Assembly: GCF_013372625.1 (NCBI RefSeq)
Contig: NZ_JABXFD010000469.1
Span: 1-64,000, forward strand
Length of the DNA: 64,000 nucleotides
Direction of reading: 5' to 3'
Origin: Actinomadura sp. BRA 177
Lineage (GTDB): Bacteria > Actinomycetota > Actinomycetes > Streptosporangiales > Streptosporangiaceae
Part shown: positions 43,856 to 54,061 of the stretch, piece after piece
Position numbering within the stretch: the stretch's first letter is position 1
How the letters are laid out: the number at the start of each line of letters is the position of its first letter
Translations under genes and position numbers: made by a program
Notes under the pieces: generated by a model
Seen by the model: the letters and a program-made list of their open reading frames with translations, nothing else
Databases searched by the model: none
Told to the model about the DNA's origin: nothing

Positions 43856-45451
43856 TCAGGTGGTGAACTGGCGTGGGACGGCGGTCGCCGGTGTGCGGAG
43901 TGCGGTGGCCGGCGCGGGCGCGACCCAGATCGGGGTCGGGTCGGGGTTCTTTGCGCAGGTCCGGTCGACGAGGCCGCGGTCGGCGGGGACCTTTCCGGTG
44001 CGGAGGTAGTCGATCAGGAGGTCGTCCAGGCATTTGTTGCCGGCGAAGGTGATGGCGTGGCTTCCGCCGCCGCGTTCGACGACCAGGCGGGCGGAGGGGA
44101 GTGCGCGGGCCATTTCCAGGCCGCCCTCGTACGGGGTGGCCGGGTCGTCGGTGGCCTGGAAGAGCAGGGCGGGCGGCAGGTCCTTTCCGGTGATCTTGGT
44201 GCGGTGTCCTGCCTTGACCGGCCAGAAGAGGCAGCCGGCGTTGAACCACATGTTGTTGTAGGTGTAGAAGGGGGCCTTCTCGTTGACCTCGGCCTGGTCT
44301 TCGCGCCAGTACCGGAAGCTGCGGGGCCATTTGCTGTCGGCGCACATGACGGCGTTGTACAGGTCGAAGGAGTCGTCGGACGGGTCGGGTGCGGCGTAGC
44401 GCTCGTAGGCGGTGACGAGCGGGGCGGTGTCGCGCGAGTTGGTGTAGGCGGACAGGACGGTCGCCAGGCGCGGCCAGCGCAGCGCGTTGTAGCCGCCGGC
44501 GACCTGGGTGTCGTCGAACTCGTCGGGGCCGATCCGGCCGACGGGGTGTTCGCGGAGATCGGCGCGCATGGCGTACCACTTGTCGGCGATCTCGTCGGGA
44601 TCGGTGCCCAGGTGGTAGACGTCGTCGGCCTTGGCCACCCACTCGGTGAACGCGGTGAACCGCTTCTCGTGCTGGAGGTCTTGGCGGATGTTGTGGTCGT
44701 ACCAGGAGACCGACGGGCCGACGATGCTGTCCAGGACGAGCCGGCGGACGTGCCGGGGGTACAGCTGGGCGTAGGTCGAGCCGAGCGTGGTGCCGTACGA
44801 CCAGCCGAAGAAGCTGATCTTGTCGGCGCCGAGGGCCCGGCGGATGGACTCCATGTCGCGGACGTGGTCGACGGTCGCCAGGTGCGGCAGCAGCCAGGAG
44901 TACTTGGCGGTGCATTTGGCGACGTAGCCGGCGGCCTTCTTCAGCCAGGTCCGGGTGGTGCCCTGGCTGGGCTGGAAGTCGGGGCGCGGGCCGTCGAAGT
45001 AGTGCGGGTCGCAGGACATGTGCGGCTCGCTGTGCTGGGATCCGCGCAGGTCGAAGCCGACCCAGTCGTAGGCGGCGGCCACGTCGGGCGGCAACTGGTC
45101 GGGGATCCAGGTGGCCATCCACAGGCCGCTGATGCCCGGACCGCCGGGGTTGAGCAGGATCGGGCCCTGCCGCTTGTCCTTGGGTGCGGTGGCCGGCAGC
45201 CGGTTCACCGCGATCTTGACCGTGCGCCCGTCCGGACGGGCGTGATCGAGGGGGACCTCCAGCATCGCGCACTGCAGGGTGGGGTGCTCGGTGTCGCCGC
45301 ACGAGCGCCACTGGGGGGCCTTCTGGGGGGCCTGCTGGGGGGATTTCTGCGCGGCTGCGGCCGGCGGCGGGACGGTCAGCGCGGCGGCGGCCAGAACGGC
45401 TCCGCCCGCGATGACCATCGCGCCCCGGCGTCTGGGTTTCGGCTGTTTCAC
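43856..45451 (-). CDS. Secreted S33 tripeptidyl aminopeptidase (alpha/beta hydrolase, TAP-like C-terminus)
   Basis: A 531-residue exported exopeptidase of the SlpD/Tap family that trims tripeptides or single residues from peptide N-termini. Signal peptide: KQPKPRRRG then a hydrophobic stretch (11-35) ending PPAAAA. Catalytic: NPGGPG (101-106, oxyanion region), GWSYG with Ser218, Asp435/Asp436 in ATDDPATPY, His465 in GGSHAITF. The TAP C-terminal domain has GNKCLDDLLIDYLRTG. GTG 45451 follows AGGAGG. A GTGAAATTGCA-type site lies 20 bases upstream. Confidence 0.9.
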   Translation of the reverse strand: MKQPKPRRRGAMVIAGGAVLAAAALTVPPPAAAAQKSPQQAPQKAPQWRSCGDTEHPTLQCAMLEVPLDHARPDGRTVKIAVNRLPATAPKDKRQGPILLNPGGPGISGLWMATWIPDQLPPDVAAAYDWVGFDLRGSQHSEPHMSCDPHYFDGPRPDFQPSQGTTRTWLKKAAGYVAKCTAKYSWLLPHLATVDHVRDMESIRRALGADKISFFGWSYGTTLGSTYAQLYPRHVRRLVLDSIVGPSVSWYDHNIRQDLQHEKRFTAFTEWVAKADDVYHLGTDPDEIADKWYAMRADLREHPVGRIGPDEFDDTQVAGGYNALRWPRLATVLSAYTNSRDTAPLVTAYERYAAPDPSDDSFDLYNAVMCADSKWPRSFRYWREDQAEVNEKAPFYTYNNMWFNAGCLFWPVKAGHRTKITGKDLPPALLFQATDDPATPYEGGLEMARALPSARLVVERGGGSHAITFAGNKCLDDLLIDYLRTGKVPADRGLVDRTCAKNPDPTPIWVAPAPATALRTPATAVPRQFTT

Positions 45452-45470
45452 CAGTGCCTCCTGAGGTTGC

Positions 45471-45500
45471 CAGTGAAATTGCAGTGTACAATTGCAGCCT
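45471..45500. promoter_or_regulatory. TGCAATT-type operator, site 1
   Basis: GTGAAATTGCAGTG followed by ACAATTGCAG: two copies of AATTGCAG spaced 13 bases apart. The run GTGAAATTGCA also occurs in site 3 (56922-56940). It lies just upstream of the S33 peptidase start, overlapping the expected promoter. Probably bound by the same regulator as sites 2 and 3. Confidence 0.55.
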
Positions 45501-45733
45501 TCCTTCAGGGCTGTCCGCATTCGGCAACGGGCGGAGAAGCGGCACCGGAAAAGTGCCTGCGACCTCAGCGGATGCGCATCTCGGCCGCGGCGCGAATCCG
45601 GTCACTCGGGCGATCCATAACCGAGACCGATGGGGCCGTGTATGACCACGGCGCGGATCCGGCTCGCACACTGCGGGCGCACGCTTCCCTCACCCCCTCC
45701 GGGCGTTGGACCCCGGAGCCCCCCGATCCGGTT

Positions 45734-45749
45734 CGTTCCCATGGGAACG
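45734..45749. promoter_or_regulatory. Perfect 16-bp palindrome upstream of the collagenase gene
   Basis: CGTTCCCATGGGAACG reads the same on both strands. It ends 19 bases before the GTG start at 45769, close enough to act as an operator or to fold in the mRNA leader next to the ribosome site. It differs from the GTGCAAT sites nearby. Confidence 0.5.
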
Positions 45750-45768
45750 CCTCCGAAGGAAACCCCCT

Positions 45769-48330
45769 GTGAGAAGCAAACGCAGATCTGTCAGATGCCT
45801 GCAGGCGTCGGCCGCAATCCTCCTCGGGATCAGCTTCCTGGTCTCGCCCGCGAGCCCCGCCAACGCCGCCCCGAAACCGCCCCCGGTCAGTACTCGCGTC
45901 GATCGGGCGCCGCACGTCCAGAAGTCCCCGCTCCCGGCCAAGGACCGTCCGCCGCTGTCGGCGGAGAAGGACGCGCTGAAGAGCAGCCCCGAGCAGCCCA
46001 AGAAGTCGGCCGAGCACAAACGGCCGTCCATGAAGAGCGCGGCCAAGGCGCAGAAGAACGCGCCGAAGGCCACGGCCAAGGCGGCCGCCGCGTGCAGTCC
46101 CAGTGACTTCACCAGCCGGTCCGGGAGCGCGCTGGTCCAGCAGGTCAAGGCGTCGACGACCGACTGCATCAACTCGCTGTTCAGCCTGACCGGCGGGGAC
46201 GCCTACTACGCGTTCCGCGAGTCGCAGATGGTGAGCATCGCCTACGCGCTGCGCGACAACGCGGTCTACTACCCGGGCGACAACAGCACCAGCACGGCCC
46301 AGCTCGTGCTGTACCTGCGCGCCGGGTACTACGTCCAGTGGTACAACTCCTCCACCGTGGGCACCTACGGGCAGTCGCTGAAGACCGCGATCCAGTCCGG
46401 TCTGGACGCCTACTTCGGCAACTCCAACTCCTCAACGGTCAGTGACGCCAACGGCGAGGTCCTCGCCGAGGCCGTCACGCTGATCGACAGCGCCCAGGAG
46501 AACGCCCGCTACATCTACGTGGTCAAGCGGCTCCTGAACGGCTACAACAGTTCCTACGACGCCTCCTGGTGGATGCTCAACGCGGTCAACAACGTCTACA
46601 CGGTGCTGTTCCGCGGCCACCAGGTCCCCGCGTTCGTCTCCGCGGTGCAGTCCGACCCCAGCGTCCTGGACACGCTCAACTCGTTCGCCGCGGGCCACCT
46701 GAGCCTGCTGGGCACCGACCGCAGCTACCTGGCGTCCAACGCCGGACGTGAAATGGCCCGGTTCCTCCAGCACGCCACGCTCCAGGCCAAGGTCAGGCCG
46801 CTGGCCAAGGGCCTGCTCGGGCAGAGCAGCATGACCGGGACGACCGCGCCGCTGTGGGTCGGCATCGCCGAGATGACCGACTCCTACGACAAGGCCAACT
46901 GCTCCTACTACGGCACCTGCAACCTCGCCCAGCGGCTCGCACAGAACGTCCTGACCATCAACCACACGTGCAGTTCCAGCATCAAGATCCGCGCACAGGA
47001 CATGACCGCCGGGCAGTTGTCGGACACCTGCGCCAGCCTGATCAACCAGGACGCCTACTTCCACAGCCTCGTCAAGGATGGGAACACCCCCGTCGCCGGC
47101 GACAACAACACCACCATCGAGGTCTGCGTCTTCGACTCCAGCACCGACTACCAGACCTACGCCGGCGCCATGTTCGGCATCAACACCAACAACGGCGGAA
47201 TGTACCTGGAAGGAAACCCCTCCGCCGCCGGAAACCAGCCCCGCTTCATCGCCTACGAAGCCGAATGGATGCGCCCGACGTTCCAGATCTGGAACCTCAA
47301 CCACGAGTACACCCACTACCTCGACGGTCGCTTCGACATGTACGGCGACTTCAACTCCAACGTCACCACGCCGACCATCTGGTGGATCGAAGGGTTCGCC
47401 GAGTACGTCTCCTACTCCTACCGGAAGGTGACCAACACCTCGGCGATCGCCGAGGCCGCCAAGAACACCTACGCGCTCAGCACCCTGTGGGACACCACCT
47501 ACAGCCACGACACGACCCGCATCTACTACTGGGGCTACCTGGCGGTGCGGTACATGCTGGAGAAGCACCCCGGTGACATCGCCACCGTCCTCGGCTACTA
47601 CCGGACCGGCAACTGGAACGCCGCACGCACCTTCCTGACCAGCACCATCGGCAGCCGCTACGACAGCGACTGGTGGACCTGGCTCGCCGCGTGCGCATCC
47701 GGCGCCTGCGCCGGCGGAGGCGGTGGCGGCGGCAACCAGGCGCCGACCGCGAAGTTCTCCTACTCGGCCAACGGCCTGGCGGTGAACTTCACCGACCAGT
47801 CCACCGACACCGACGGCACCATCGCCTCCCGCAGCTGGGACTTCGGCGACGGCACCACCTCCACCTCCGCCAACCCGTCCCACACCTACGGCGCCGACGG
47901 AACCTACAGCGTCTCGCTGACGGTCACCGACGACGGCGGCGCCACCGCCACCAGCACCCAGCAGATCTCGGTGTCCGCCGGCGGCGGCGGAGGCGGCGGA
48001 ACCGAGTGCACCGGATCCGACACCCGCCAGCTCGGCCAGAACTGCCAGCGCAGCAACCTGTCGGGAGGACAGGGCGACCTGTCCTACCTCTACCTCTACG
48101 TTCCCTCCGGCACCCGGTCGATCACCATCACCTCCTCCGGCGGAACCGGCGACGCCGACCTCTACTACAACGCCAGCTCCTGGGCCACATCGACGTCCTA
48201 CACCCAGCGCTCCACCAACACCGGAAACGGTGAATCCCTCACCATCTCCAACCCGCCCGCCGGCTACAACTACATCAGCCTCTACGGAAAGGACGCCTTC
48301 AACGGCGTGACCGTCAAGACCCAGTACTGA
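45769..48330 (+). CDS. Secreted M9 collagenase with PKD and PPC domains
   Basis: An 853-residue extracellular metalloprotease. Signal peptide: RSKRRSVR then a hydrophobic core ending SPANAA (~35). A Lys/Ala-rich linker follows. The activator domain leads into the catalytic zinc site HEYTH (His512-His516) with downstream glutamate in WWIEGFAEY (Glu541), the gluzincin layout of bacterial collagenases. After a glycine-rich linker comes a PKD domain (about 658-738; DFGDGTTSTSANPSHTYG), another Gly linker and a C-terminal PPC domain (about 757-853; DADLYYN) that helps substrate binding. GTG 45769 has GAAGGA upstream. It degrades collagen or gelatin to feed the peptide uptake genes that follow. Confidence 0.93.
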   Translation: MRSKRRSVRCLQASAAILLGISFLVSPASPANAAPKPPPVSTRVDRAPHVQKSPLPAKDRPPLSAEKDALKSSPEQPKKSAEHKRPSMKSAAKAQKNAPKATAKAAAACSPSDFTSRSGSALVQQVKASTTDCINSLFSLTGGDAYYAFRESQMVSIAYALRDNAVYYPGDNSTSTAQLVLYLRAGYYVQWYNSSTVGTYGQSLKTAIQSGLDAYFGNSNSSTVSDANGEVLAEAVTLIDSAQENARYIYVVKRLLNGYNSSYDASWWMLNAVNNVYTVLFRGHQVPAFVSAVQSDPSVLDTLNSFAAGHLSLLGTDRSYLASNAGREMARFLQHATLQAKVRPLAKGLLGQSSMTGTTAPLWVGIAEMTDSYDKANCSYYGTCNLAQRLAQNVLTINHTCSSSIKIRAQDMTAGQLSDTCASLINQDAYFHSLVKDGNTPVAGDNNTTIEVCVFDSSTDYQTYAGAMFGINTNNGGMYLEGNPSAAGNQPRFIAYEAEWMRPTFQIWNLNHEYTHYLDGRFDMYGDFNSNVTTPTIWWIEGFAEYVSYSYRKVTNTSAIAEAAKNTYALSTLWDTTYSHDTTRIYYWGYLAVRYMLEKHPGDIATVLGYYRTGNWNAARTFLTSTIGSRYDSDWWTWLAACASGACAGGGGGGGNQAPTAKFSYSANGLAVNFTDQSTDTDGTIASRSWDFGDGTTSTSANPSHTYGADGTYSVSLTVTDDGGATATSTQQISVSAGGGGGGGTECTGSDTRQLGQNCQRSNLSGGQGDLSYLYLYVPSGTRSITITSSGGTGDADLYYNASSWATSTSYTQRSTNTGNGESLTISNPPAGYNYISLYGKDAFNGVTVKTQY

Positions 48331-48354
48331 CCCGCCACCGCACCGACGAAAACA

Positions 48355-48386
48355 GCCGGGGCCGGACCGCAAGGTCCGGCCCCGGC
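48355..48386. terminator. Strong hairpin terminator with GCAA loop
   Basis: A 14-bp perfect GC stem closed by a GCAA tetraloop, between the convergent collagenase and dppF genes. It can act in both directions. Confidence 0.85.
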
Positions 48387-48439
48387 GCCGTTTCCGGGAG
48401 AGCGGCCCGAGCCTCCTCAGCAGAGCGGCCCGGGCCTCC

Positions 48440-49404
<965 letters not shown>

Positions 49405-49408
<4 letters not shown>

Positions 49409-50370
49409 GATGTCACCTTCTTCGTGGCCGTCAGGTGGCACGCCGCCTGGTGGGACGTGCCCTCCAGGTCCGGGCGGACGGTCTCGCACGTCGCGATCCG
49501 GTCGGGGCAGCGCGGATGGAACGGGCACCCCGCCGCCGGAGTCAGCGGAGACGGCGGGGTGCCCGCGATCGGGGTCAGCTCACCGGCGGGGCCGGTGAGC
49601 CTGGGCAGCGAGCCGAGCAGCCCGCGCGTGTAGGGGTGGCGGGGCTCGGCGAACAGCGCGTCGACGTCCGCCCGCTCCACGGCCCGTCCCGCGTACATGA
49701 CCAGGACGTCGTCGGCGACCCGCGCGACCACCCCCAGATCGTGTGTGATCATCAGGACGGCGAGGCCCCGCTCCCGCTGGATGTCCGCGATCAGCTCCAG
49801 GATCTGCGCCTGGACGGTCACGTCCAGCGCGGTGGTCGGCTCGTCGGCGATCAGCAGGTCCGGCTCGCACGCCAGCGCCATGGCGATCATGACGCGCTGG
49901 CGCATGCCGCCGGAGAACTGGTGCGGATAGTCGCCGGCGCGCTCGCCGGGATCGGGGATCCCGACGTCGGCGAGCAGCTGTACGGCGTGCTTGTGCGCCG
50001 CCCGCCGGGACACGCCGAAGTGCAGCCGCCGCGCCTCGGCGATCTGCTCGCCGACGCGGTAGTGCGGGTGCAGCGACGACAGCGGGTCCTGGAAGATCAT
50101 CGCGACCCGGCGGCCGCGCAGCGCGCGGATCTCCTCCCGGCCGGCGCCGACGACCTCGGTGCCGGCGACGTCGATCGACCCGGTCACCCGGGCCCGGTCG
50201 TGCAGCCCCATGATCGCGAGGCTGGTCACGGACTTGCCGGAGCCGGACTCGCCGACGATGCCGAGGGTGCGGCCCTCGTCCACGGTGAACGACAACCCGT
50301 CCACCGCGCGGGCCGTGCCTCTCGGGCCGGTGAACTCGACGGTCAGGTCCCGGACGGTCAGCAGGCTCAT
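49405..50370 (-). CDS. dppD: Peptide ABC transporter ATP-binding protein (DppD/OppD type)
   Basis: A 321-residue ATPase. Walker [11 protein letters not shown]-loop [14 protein letters not shown], signature [15 protein letters not shown], Walker [16 protein letters not shown]-loop THDLGVVA. C-terminal cysteine motif [16 protein letters not shown]. It pairs with DppF to energise the DppB/DppC channel. ATG 50370 overlaps the dppB stop by 4 bases. Confidence 0.92.
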
Positions 50371-51356
50371 TGGTATCTCACCTGGGGGTCGAGCACGGCG
50401 TAGAAGAGGTCGACGACGAGGTTGGCGAACGTGATGAAGAACGCGGCCAGCAGCGCGACGCCCATCACGACCGGCTGGTCGGACTTCTCGATGGAGTCGA
50501 TCGTGAGCCGGCCGAGGCCGGGCAGCCCGAACACGCTCTCGGTGATGATGGCGCCGCCGAGGAGCGCGCCGAGGTCCATGCCGAAGACGGTGAGGACGGG
50601 GGTGAGCCCGGCGCGGAGCCCGTGCTTGGTGACGACCGTCCGCTCGGGCAGGCCCTTGGCGCGAGCCGTCCGGATGTAGGGTTCGGCCATCGTCTCCACC
50701 ATCGACGCCCGCGACAGCCGCGCGTACATCGCCGCGTACAGCAGGGCGAGGGCGACCCAGGGCAGGATGAGGTTCTTCACCCAGCCGATGGGGTCCTCGC
50801 CGATCGGCACGTAGCTGGAGTAGGGCAGCAGGCCGCCGATCTGTACGACGAGGACGGTCAGCGCCATCGCGGTGAAGTAGATCGGAAGGGACGCGGACGT
50901 CAGCGTGCCGACCATCATCGTCCGGTCGAGCAGCGAGTCCTTGCGCAGTGCGGAGACGACCCCGACGGTGACGCCGCCGACGAGCCACAGGACCGCGGCG
51001 CCGATCCCGATCGACAAGGTCGTGGGGAGGCGCTGCATCATCAGGTCCCAGACCGGCATGTTGTTCTGGTAGGAGAACCCGAGGCACGGGAAGTGGCACT
51101 GGACGGCCAGCGGCCCCGTCCCGTAGGTGCGTCCGGCGAAGATGCCGACCAGGTAGTCGGTGAACTGCTGCCAGATCGGCCGGTCGAGCCCCATCTGGTG
51201 GTGGAGCATGGCCAGCCGTTCCGACGTGCACGACTTCCCGCACGCCTGCAGCGCCGGGTCGGCGGGGAACACGTAGAAGATCACGAACGTGACCGCGCAG
51301 ATGACGAGCAGGACGCCGGCGACCCCGGCGAGGCGCAGCGCGATGTAGCGGATCAC
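50367..51356 (-). CDS. dppB: Peptide ABC transporter permease (DppB/OppB type)
   Basis: A 329-residue permease with six helices. N-terminal ALRLAGVAGVLLVICAVTFVIFYVFPADPA is typical of DppB. The extracytoplasmic loop carries unusual cysteines (ACGKSC, CHFPC). The EAA-like coupling motif is YIRTARAKGLPERTVVTKHGLRAGL. C-terminal [14 protein letters not shown]. Overlaps dppC and dppD by 4 bases each. Confidence 0.92.
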   Translation of the reverse strand: MIRYIALRLAGVAGVLLVICAVTFVIFYVFPADPALQACGKSCTSERLAMLHHQMGLDRPIWQQFTDYLVGIFAGRTYGTGPLAVQCHFPCLGFSYQNNMPVWDLMMQRLPTTLSIGIGAAVLWLVGGVTVGVVSALRKDSLLDRTMMVGTLTSASLPIYFTAMALTVLVVQIGGLLPYSSYVPIGEDPIGWVKNLILPWVALALLYAAMYARLSRASMVETMAEPYIRTARAKGLPERTVVTKHGLRAGLTPVLTVFGMDLGALLGGAIITESVFGLPGLGRLTIDSIEKSDQPVVMGVALLAAFFITFANLVVDLFYAVLDPQVRYQ

Positions 51357-52300
51357 CGGCCACCCCCGCGCGGGTCGAGTGCGTCCCGGAACGCGTCGCC
51401 GAGCAGGGTGAACGCGAGGACGGTCAGCAGCAGGCAGACACCGGGCACCACGAAGAACGTCGGATCGACCTGGTACCAGTCGATCGCCTTGGCCATCATC
51501 TGCCCCCAGGACGAGTCGGGCGGCCGGACGCCGATGCCGAGGAACGACAGCGCCGCCTCCGTGCCGATGTTGATCGGGACGGTGAGCGTCGCGAAGACCA
51601 GCACCGGGGCGATCAGGTTGGGCAGCACCTCGCGGAACACGATCCGCATGCGCAGCATCCCGGACGCCCGCGCCGCCTCGACGAACTCCCGGTTGCGCAC
51701 CGAGAGCGTCTGCCCGCGCACGATCCGCCCGATGTAGGGCCAGCCGAAGAAGCCCATGACGAACACCAGCTCCAGTTTCCGGTTGGCGTCCGGCAGCACC
51801 GATACCAGCGCGATCATGAAGATGAGGTGCGGGAACGACAGGACGAGGTCCATGACGCGGCTGATGAACGCGTCGACGCGGCCGCCGGTGAATCCGGCGA
51901 CGAGCCCGAGCACGGTGCCGACCGCGGTGGACACGGCGGTCGCCGCGACCGAGATCAGCAGCGAGACGCGGGCGCCGTAGACCATGCGGCTGAACACGTC
52001 CCGTCCCGATCCCGGCTCGACGCCGAGCCAGAAGTCGCCGTCGATGCCGCCGAACGCGCCCTTGGGCGCGCCCGCGAGCGCCTTGTCGATCTTCTCGGGG
52101 TGGAACTCGTTCGGGCCGTGCCCGTTGAGCGCGGTGAGCAGCGGGGCGGCGAGCGCCATCAGCACGAACAGCGCGATGATCGCTAGCCCGACGAGCGCGG
52201 CGGGGTCGCGGCGCAGGCGCCCGCCGGCCAGTCGCCAGGGCGACCGGCCGGCGGGCGCCGGCACGCTGCCCGCCGCCTCGGTGAGGGGCGGGGCGCTCAC
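51353..52300 (-). CDS. dppC: Peptide ABC transporter permease (DppC/OppC type)
   Basis: A 315-residue permease. N-terminal cytoplasmic tail RSPWRLAGGRLRRDPAALVGLAII, a large loop with FHPEKIDKALAGAPKGAFGGIDGDFWLGVEPGSGRDVFSRMVYGARVSL, then EAA motif FVEAARASGMLRMRIVFREVLPN and C-terminal LGDAFRDALDPRGGGR. GTG 52300 shares one base with the dppA stop codon (TAGTG), so translation is coupled. The longer open frame overlaps dppA and is a shadow. Confidence 0.9.
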   Translation of the reverse strand: MSAPPLTEAAGSVPAPAGRSPWRLAGGRLRRDPAALVGLAIIALFVLMALAAPLLTALNGHGPNEFHPEKIDKALAGAPKGAFGGIDGDFWLGVEPGSGRDVFSRMVYGARVSLLISVAATAVSTAVGTVLGLVAGFTGGRVDAFISRVMDLVLSFPHLIFMIALVSVLPDANRKLELVFVMGFFGWPYIGRIVRGQTLSVRNREFVEAARASGMLRMRIVFREVLPNLIAPVLVFATLTVPINIGTEAALSFLGIGVRPPDSSWGQMMAKAIDWYQVDPTFFVVPGVCLLLTVLAFTLLGDAFRDALDPRGGGR

Positions 52301-53961
52301 TACTTGACCCCGATGGTGGCGAAGTCGAACTCGCCCTCCCAGATCGGGTGGCCGAACGCGCCGGTGACCTTGGAGCCGTGCAGCAGCGGCAGCTTGTCGT
52401 GGATCAGCGGGACCATCGGCGACAGCTGCATCAGCTCCCGGTCGATGGCCTGCCACTGCGCCGGATCGTTCGCCTTCACGGCCGCTTCGATCTTGTCGTT
52501 GATGGCCTTGTCGTCCATCTGGGAGACGACGGTGTTGCCCTTCGGCGTGATGTTCCGCCCGTTGAAGATCGGCGGAATGAACGAGGAGGCGGACGGGTAG
52601 TCGGCGCACCAGCCGTAGAAGACCATCTCGTCCTCCTTCTTGATGTCGCCGATCGTGTCGTAGTAGACGCTCTTGGCGACGGAGTTGATCCGCACCTTCA
52701 CGCCGACGCGGGCCAGCCCCTGCTGGACGGCTTCGGCCTCGGCCTTGCCCTGCTCGGTGCTGGTGGTGGTCAGGTTGATCGAGAGGCCGCCGTCCTTGCC
52801 GGCGGCGGCGAGCAGCTGCTTGGCCTTGACCGGGTCGCCGGTCGGCGGCGCGTGGAAGACGTCCTGGGCCTGCCCGCCGGTCATGGCCGGCGGGAGGTAG
52901 GAGCCCGCCAGGTCGCCGACGCCGCTGCCGCCGTGCGCGGTGCGGTATGCCTCCTTGTCGATCGCGTACTGCATCGCCTGCCGGACCTTCGGGTCGTCGA
53001 ACGGCGGCTTGGTCGTGTTCATCCCGAGGAAGCGGGTGCACAGGCTCGTCGCGCTGACGAACCGCTTCTTCACGTCCGGCCTGGTGAGGATGCGCGGCAT
53101 GCTCGCCGGCGCGACGCTGTAGAGGGTGATGGCCCGCTGGTCCTTGCCCTGGTCGGCGATCAGGCGCTGGTCGATGCTGGTCTGCGCGAGGCCCTCCTCC
53201 ACGACGATCTTGTCAGGGTTGGCCTGGCGGACGCTGTCCGTCGTCTTGCTCCAGTTGGTGTTCCTGACCAGTGACAGCTTCTGGCCCCGGTCGTACGACT
53301 CCACCTTGTAGGGGCCGGACGAGAAGGGCCGCTTGTCGTAGTTGACGCCGGCGTCCTTGGCCTTGGGGACGGGGGCGAACGTGGGCAGCGTCGTGATCTT
53401 CGGCCAGTCCATGGACGGTTCCTTGAGGTGGAACACGATGGTCTGGTCGTCCGGCGTCCCGATGGAGTCCAGGCCGCCCTTGTCCTTGTAGGGGCCGTTG
53501 TACTGGTCGCCGCCCTCCAGCATCGTCCTCGCGTACCCCGGGCCTTCCGGCAGATCGGGGGCGAAGGAACGCTCCACGCCGTACTTGACGTCCGCGCTGG
53601 TGATGGGCGAGCCGTCCTCGAACTTCAGCCCCGGCTTGAGGTGGAACGTCCACGTCTTGCCGTTGTCGGACGTCGTGCCGGTGCCGGTCGCCATGTCCGG
53701 GACGACCTCGGTGCCCGCCTGGCCGGGCTTGGCGGCGTACGTCGTCAGCGTCCGGTAGAGCAGCCGGGTGCCGAAGTCCATCGCGAACATCACGTAGTTG
53801 CGCTGCGGGTCGAGGTGGGCGAAGTCCTGCGTGTACAGGACGGTGAGGGTGCCCCCCGCCTTGGCGGCGGGCGCGTCGTCTCCCGATCCGCAGGCGGACA
53901 GCCCGCCCGCGACGGTGAGTGAGAGGGCGAGGGCGAAGCAGGTCCGTACCGGACGTCTCAT
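52300..53961 (-). CDS. dppA: Peptide-binding lipoprotein (SBP family 5, DppA/OppA type)
   Basis: A 553-residue substrate-binding protein anchored in the membrane. The signal peptide ends in lipobox LSAC (RRPVRTCFALALSLTVAGGLSAC). Family 5 pattern: GGTLTVLYTQDFAHLDPQ, FHLKPGLKFEDGSPITSADVKYGVERSFAP, VRQAMQYAIDKEAYR and MVFYGWCADYPSASSFIPPIFNG. ATG 53961 has GGAG upstream. It captures di- or oligopeptides made by the neighbouring secreted proteases. Divergent from the Xaa-Pro peptidase gene across a 100-base region with operator site 2. Confidence 0.93.
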   Translation of the reverse strand: MRRPVRTCFALALSLTVAGGLSACGSGDDAPAAKAGGTLTVLYTQDFAHLDPQRNYVMFAMDFGTRLLYRTLTTYAAKPGQAGTEVVPDMATGTGTTSDNGKTWTFHLKPGLKFEDGSPITSADVKYGVERSFAPDLPEGPGYARTMLEGGDQYNGPYKDKGGLDSIGTPDDQTIVFHLKEPSMDWPKITTLPTFAPVPKAKDAGVNYDKRPFSSGPYKVESYDRGQKLSLVRNTNWSKTTDSVRQANPDKIVVEEGLAQTSIDQRLIADQGKDQRAITLYSVAPASMPRILTRPDVKKRFVSATSLCTRFLGMNTTKPPFDDPKVRQAMQYAIDKEAYRTAHGGSGVGDLAGSYLPPAMTGGQAQDVFHAPPTGDPVKAKQLLAAAGKDGGLSINLTTTSTEQGKAEAEAVQQGLARVGVKVRINSVAKSVYYDTIGDIKKEDEMVFYGWCADYPSASSFIPPIFNGRNITPKGNTVVSQMDDKAINDKIEAAVKANDPAQWQAIDRELMQLSPMVPLIHDKLPLLHGSKVTGAFGHPIWEGEFDFATIGVK

Positions 53962-53986
53962 GGCATCTCCGTGCATTGTCGGGCGG

Positions 53987-54020
53987 AGTGCAATATAAAA
54001 TAGTACTGTGCAATTGCACT
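53987..54020. promoter_or_regulatory. GTGCAAT-type operator, site 2 (divergent dppA / pepP region)
   Basis: AGTGCAAT (53987-53994) and the perfect 12-bp palindrome GTGCAATTGCAC (54008-54019) lie in the divergent intergenic region, about 25 and 45 bases from the two start codons. AT-rich promoter-like sequence (TATAAAATAG) separates them. One bound regulator could control both the transporter and the peptidase. Confidence 0.65.
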
Positions 54021-54061
54021 GCAAGCCCCGTTACCGAATCTCCACCTCCGGGAACACGCAC

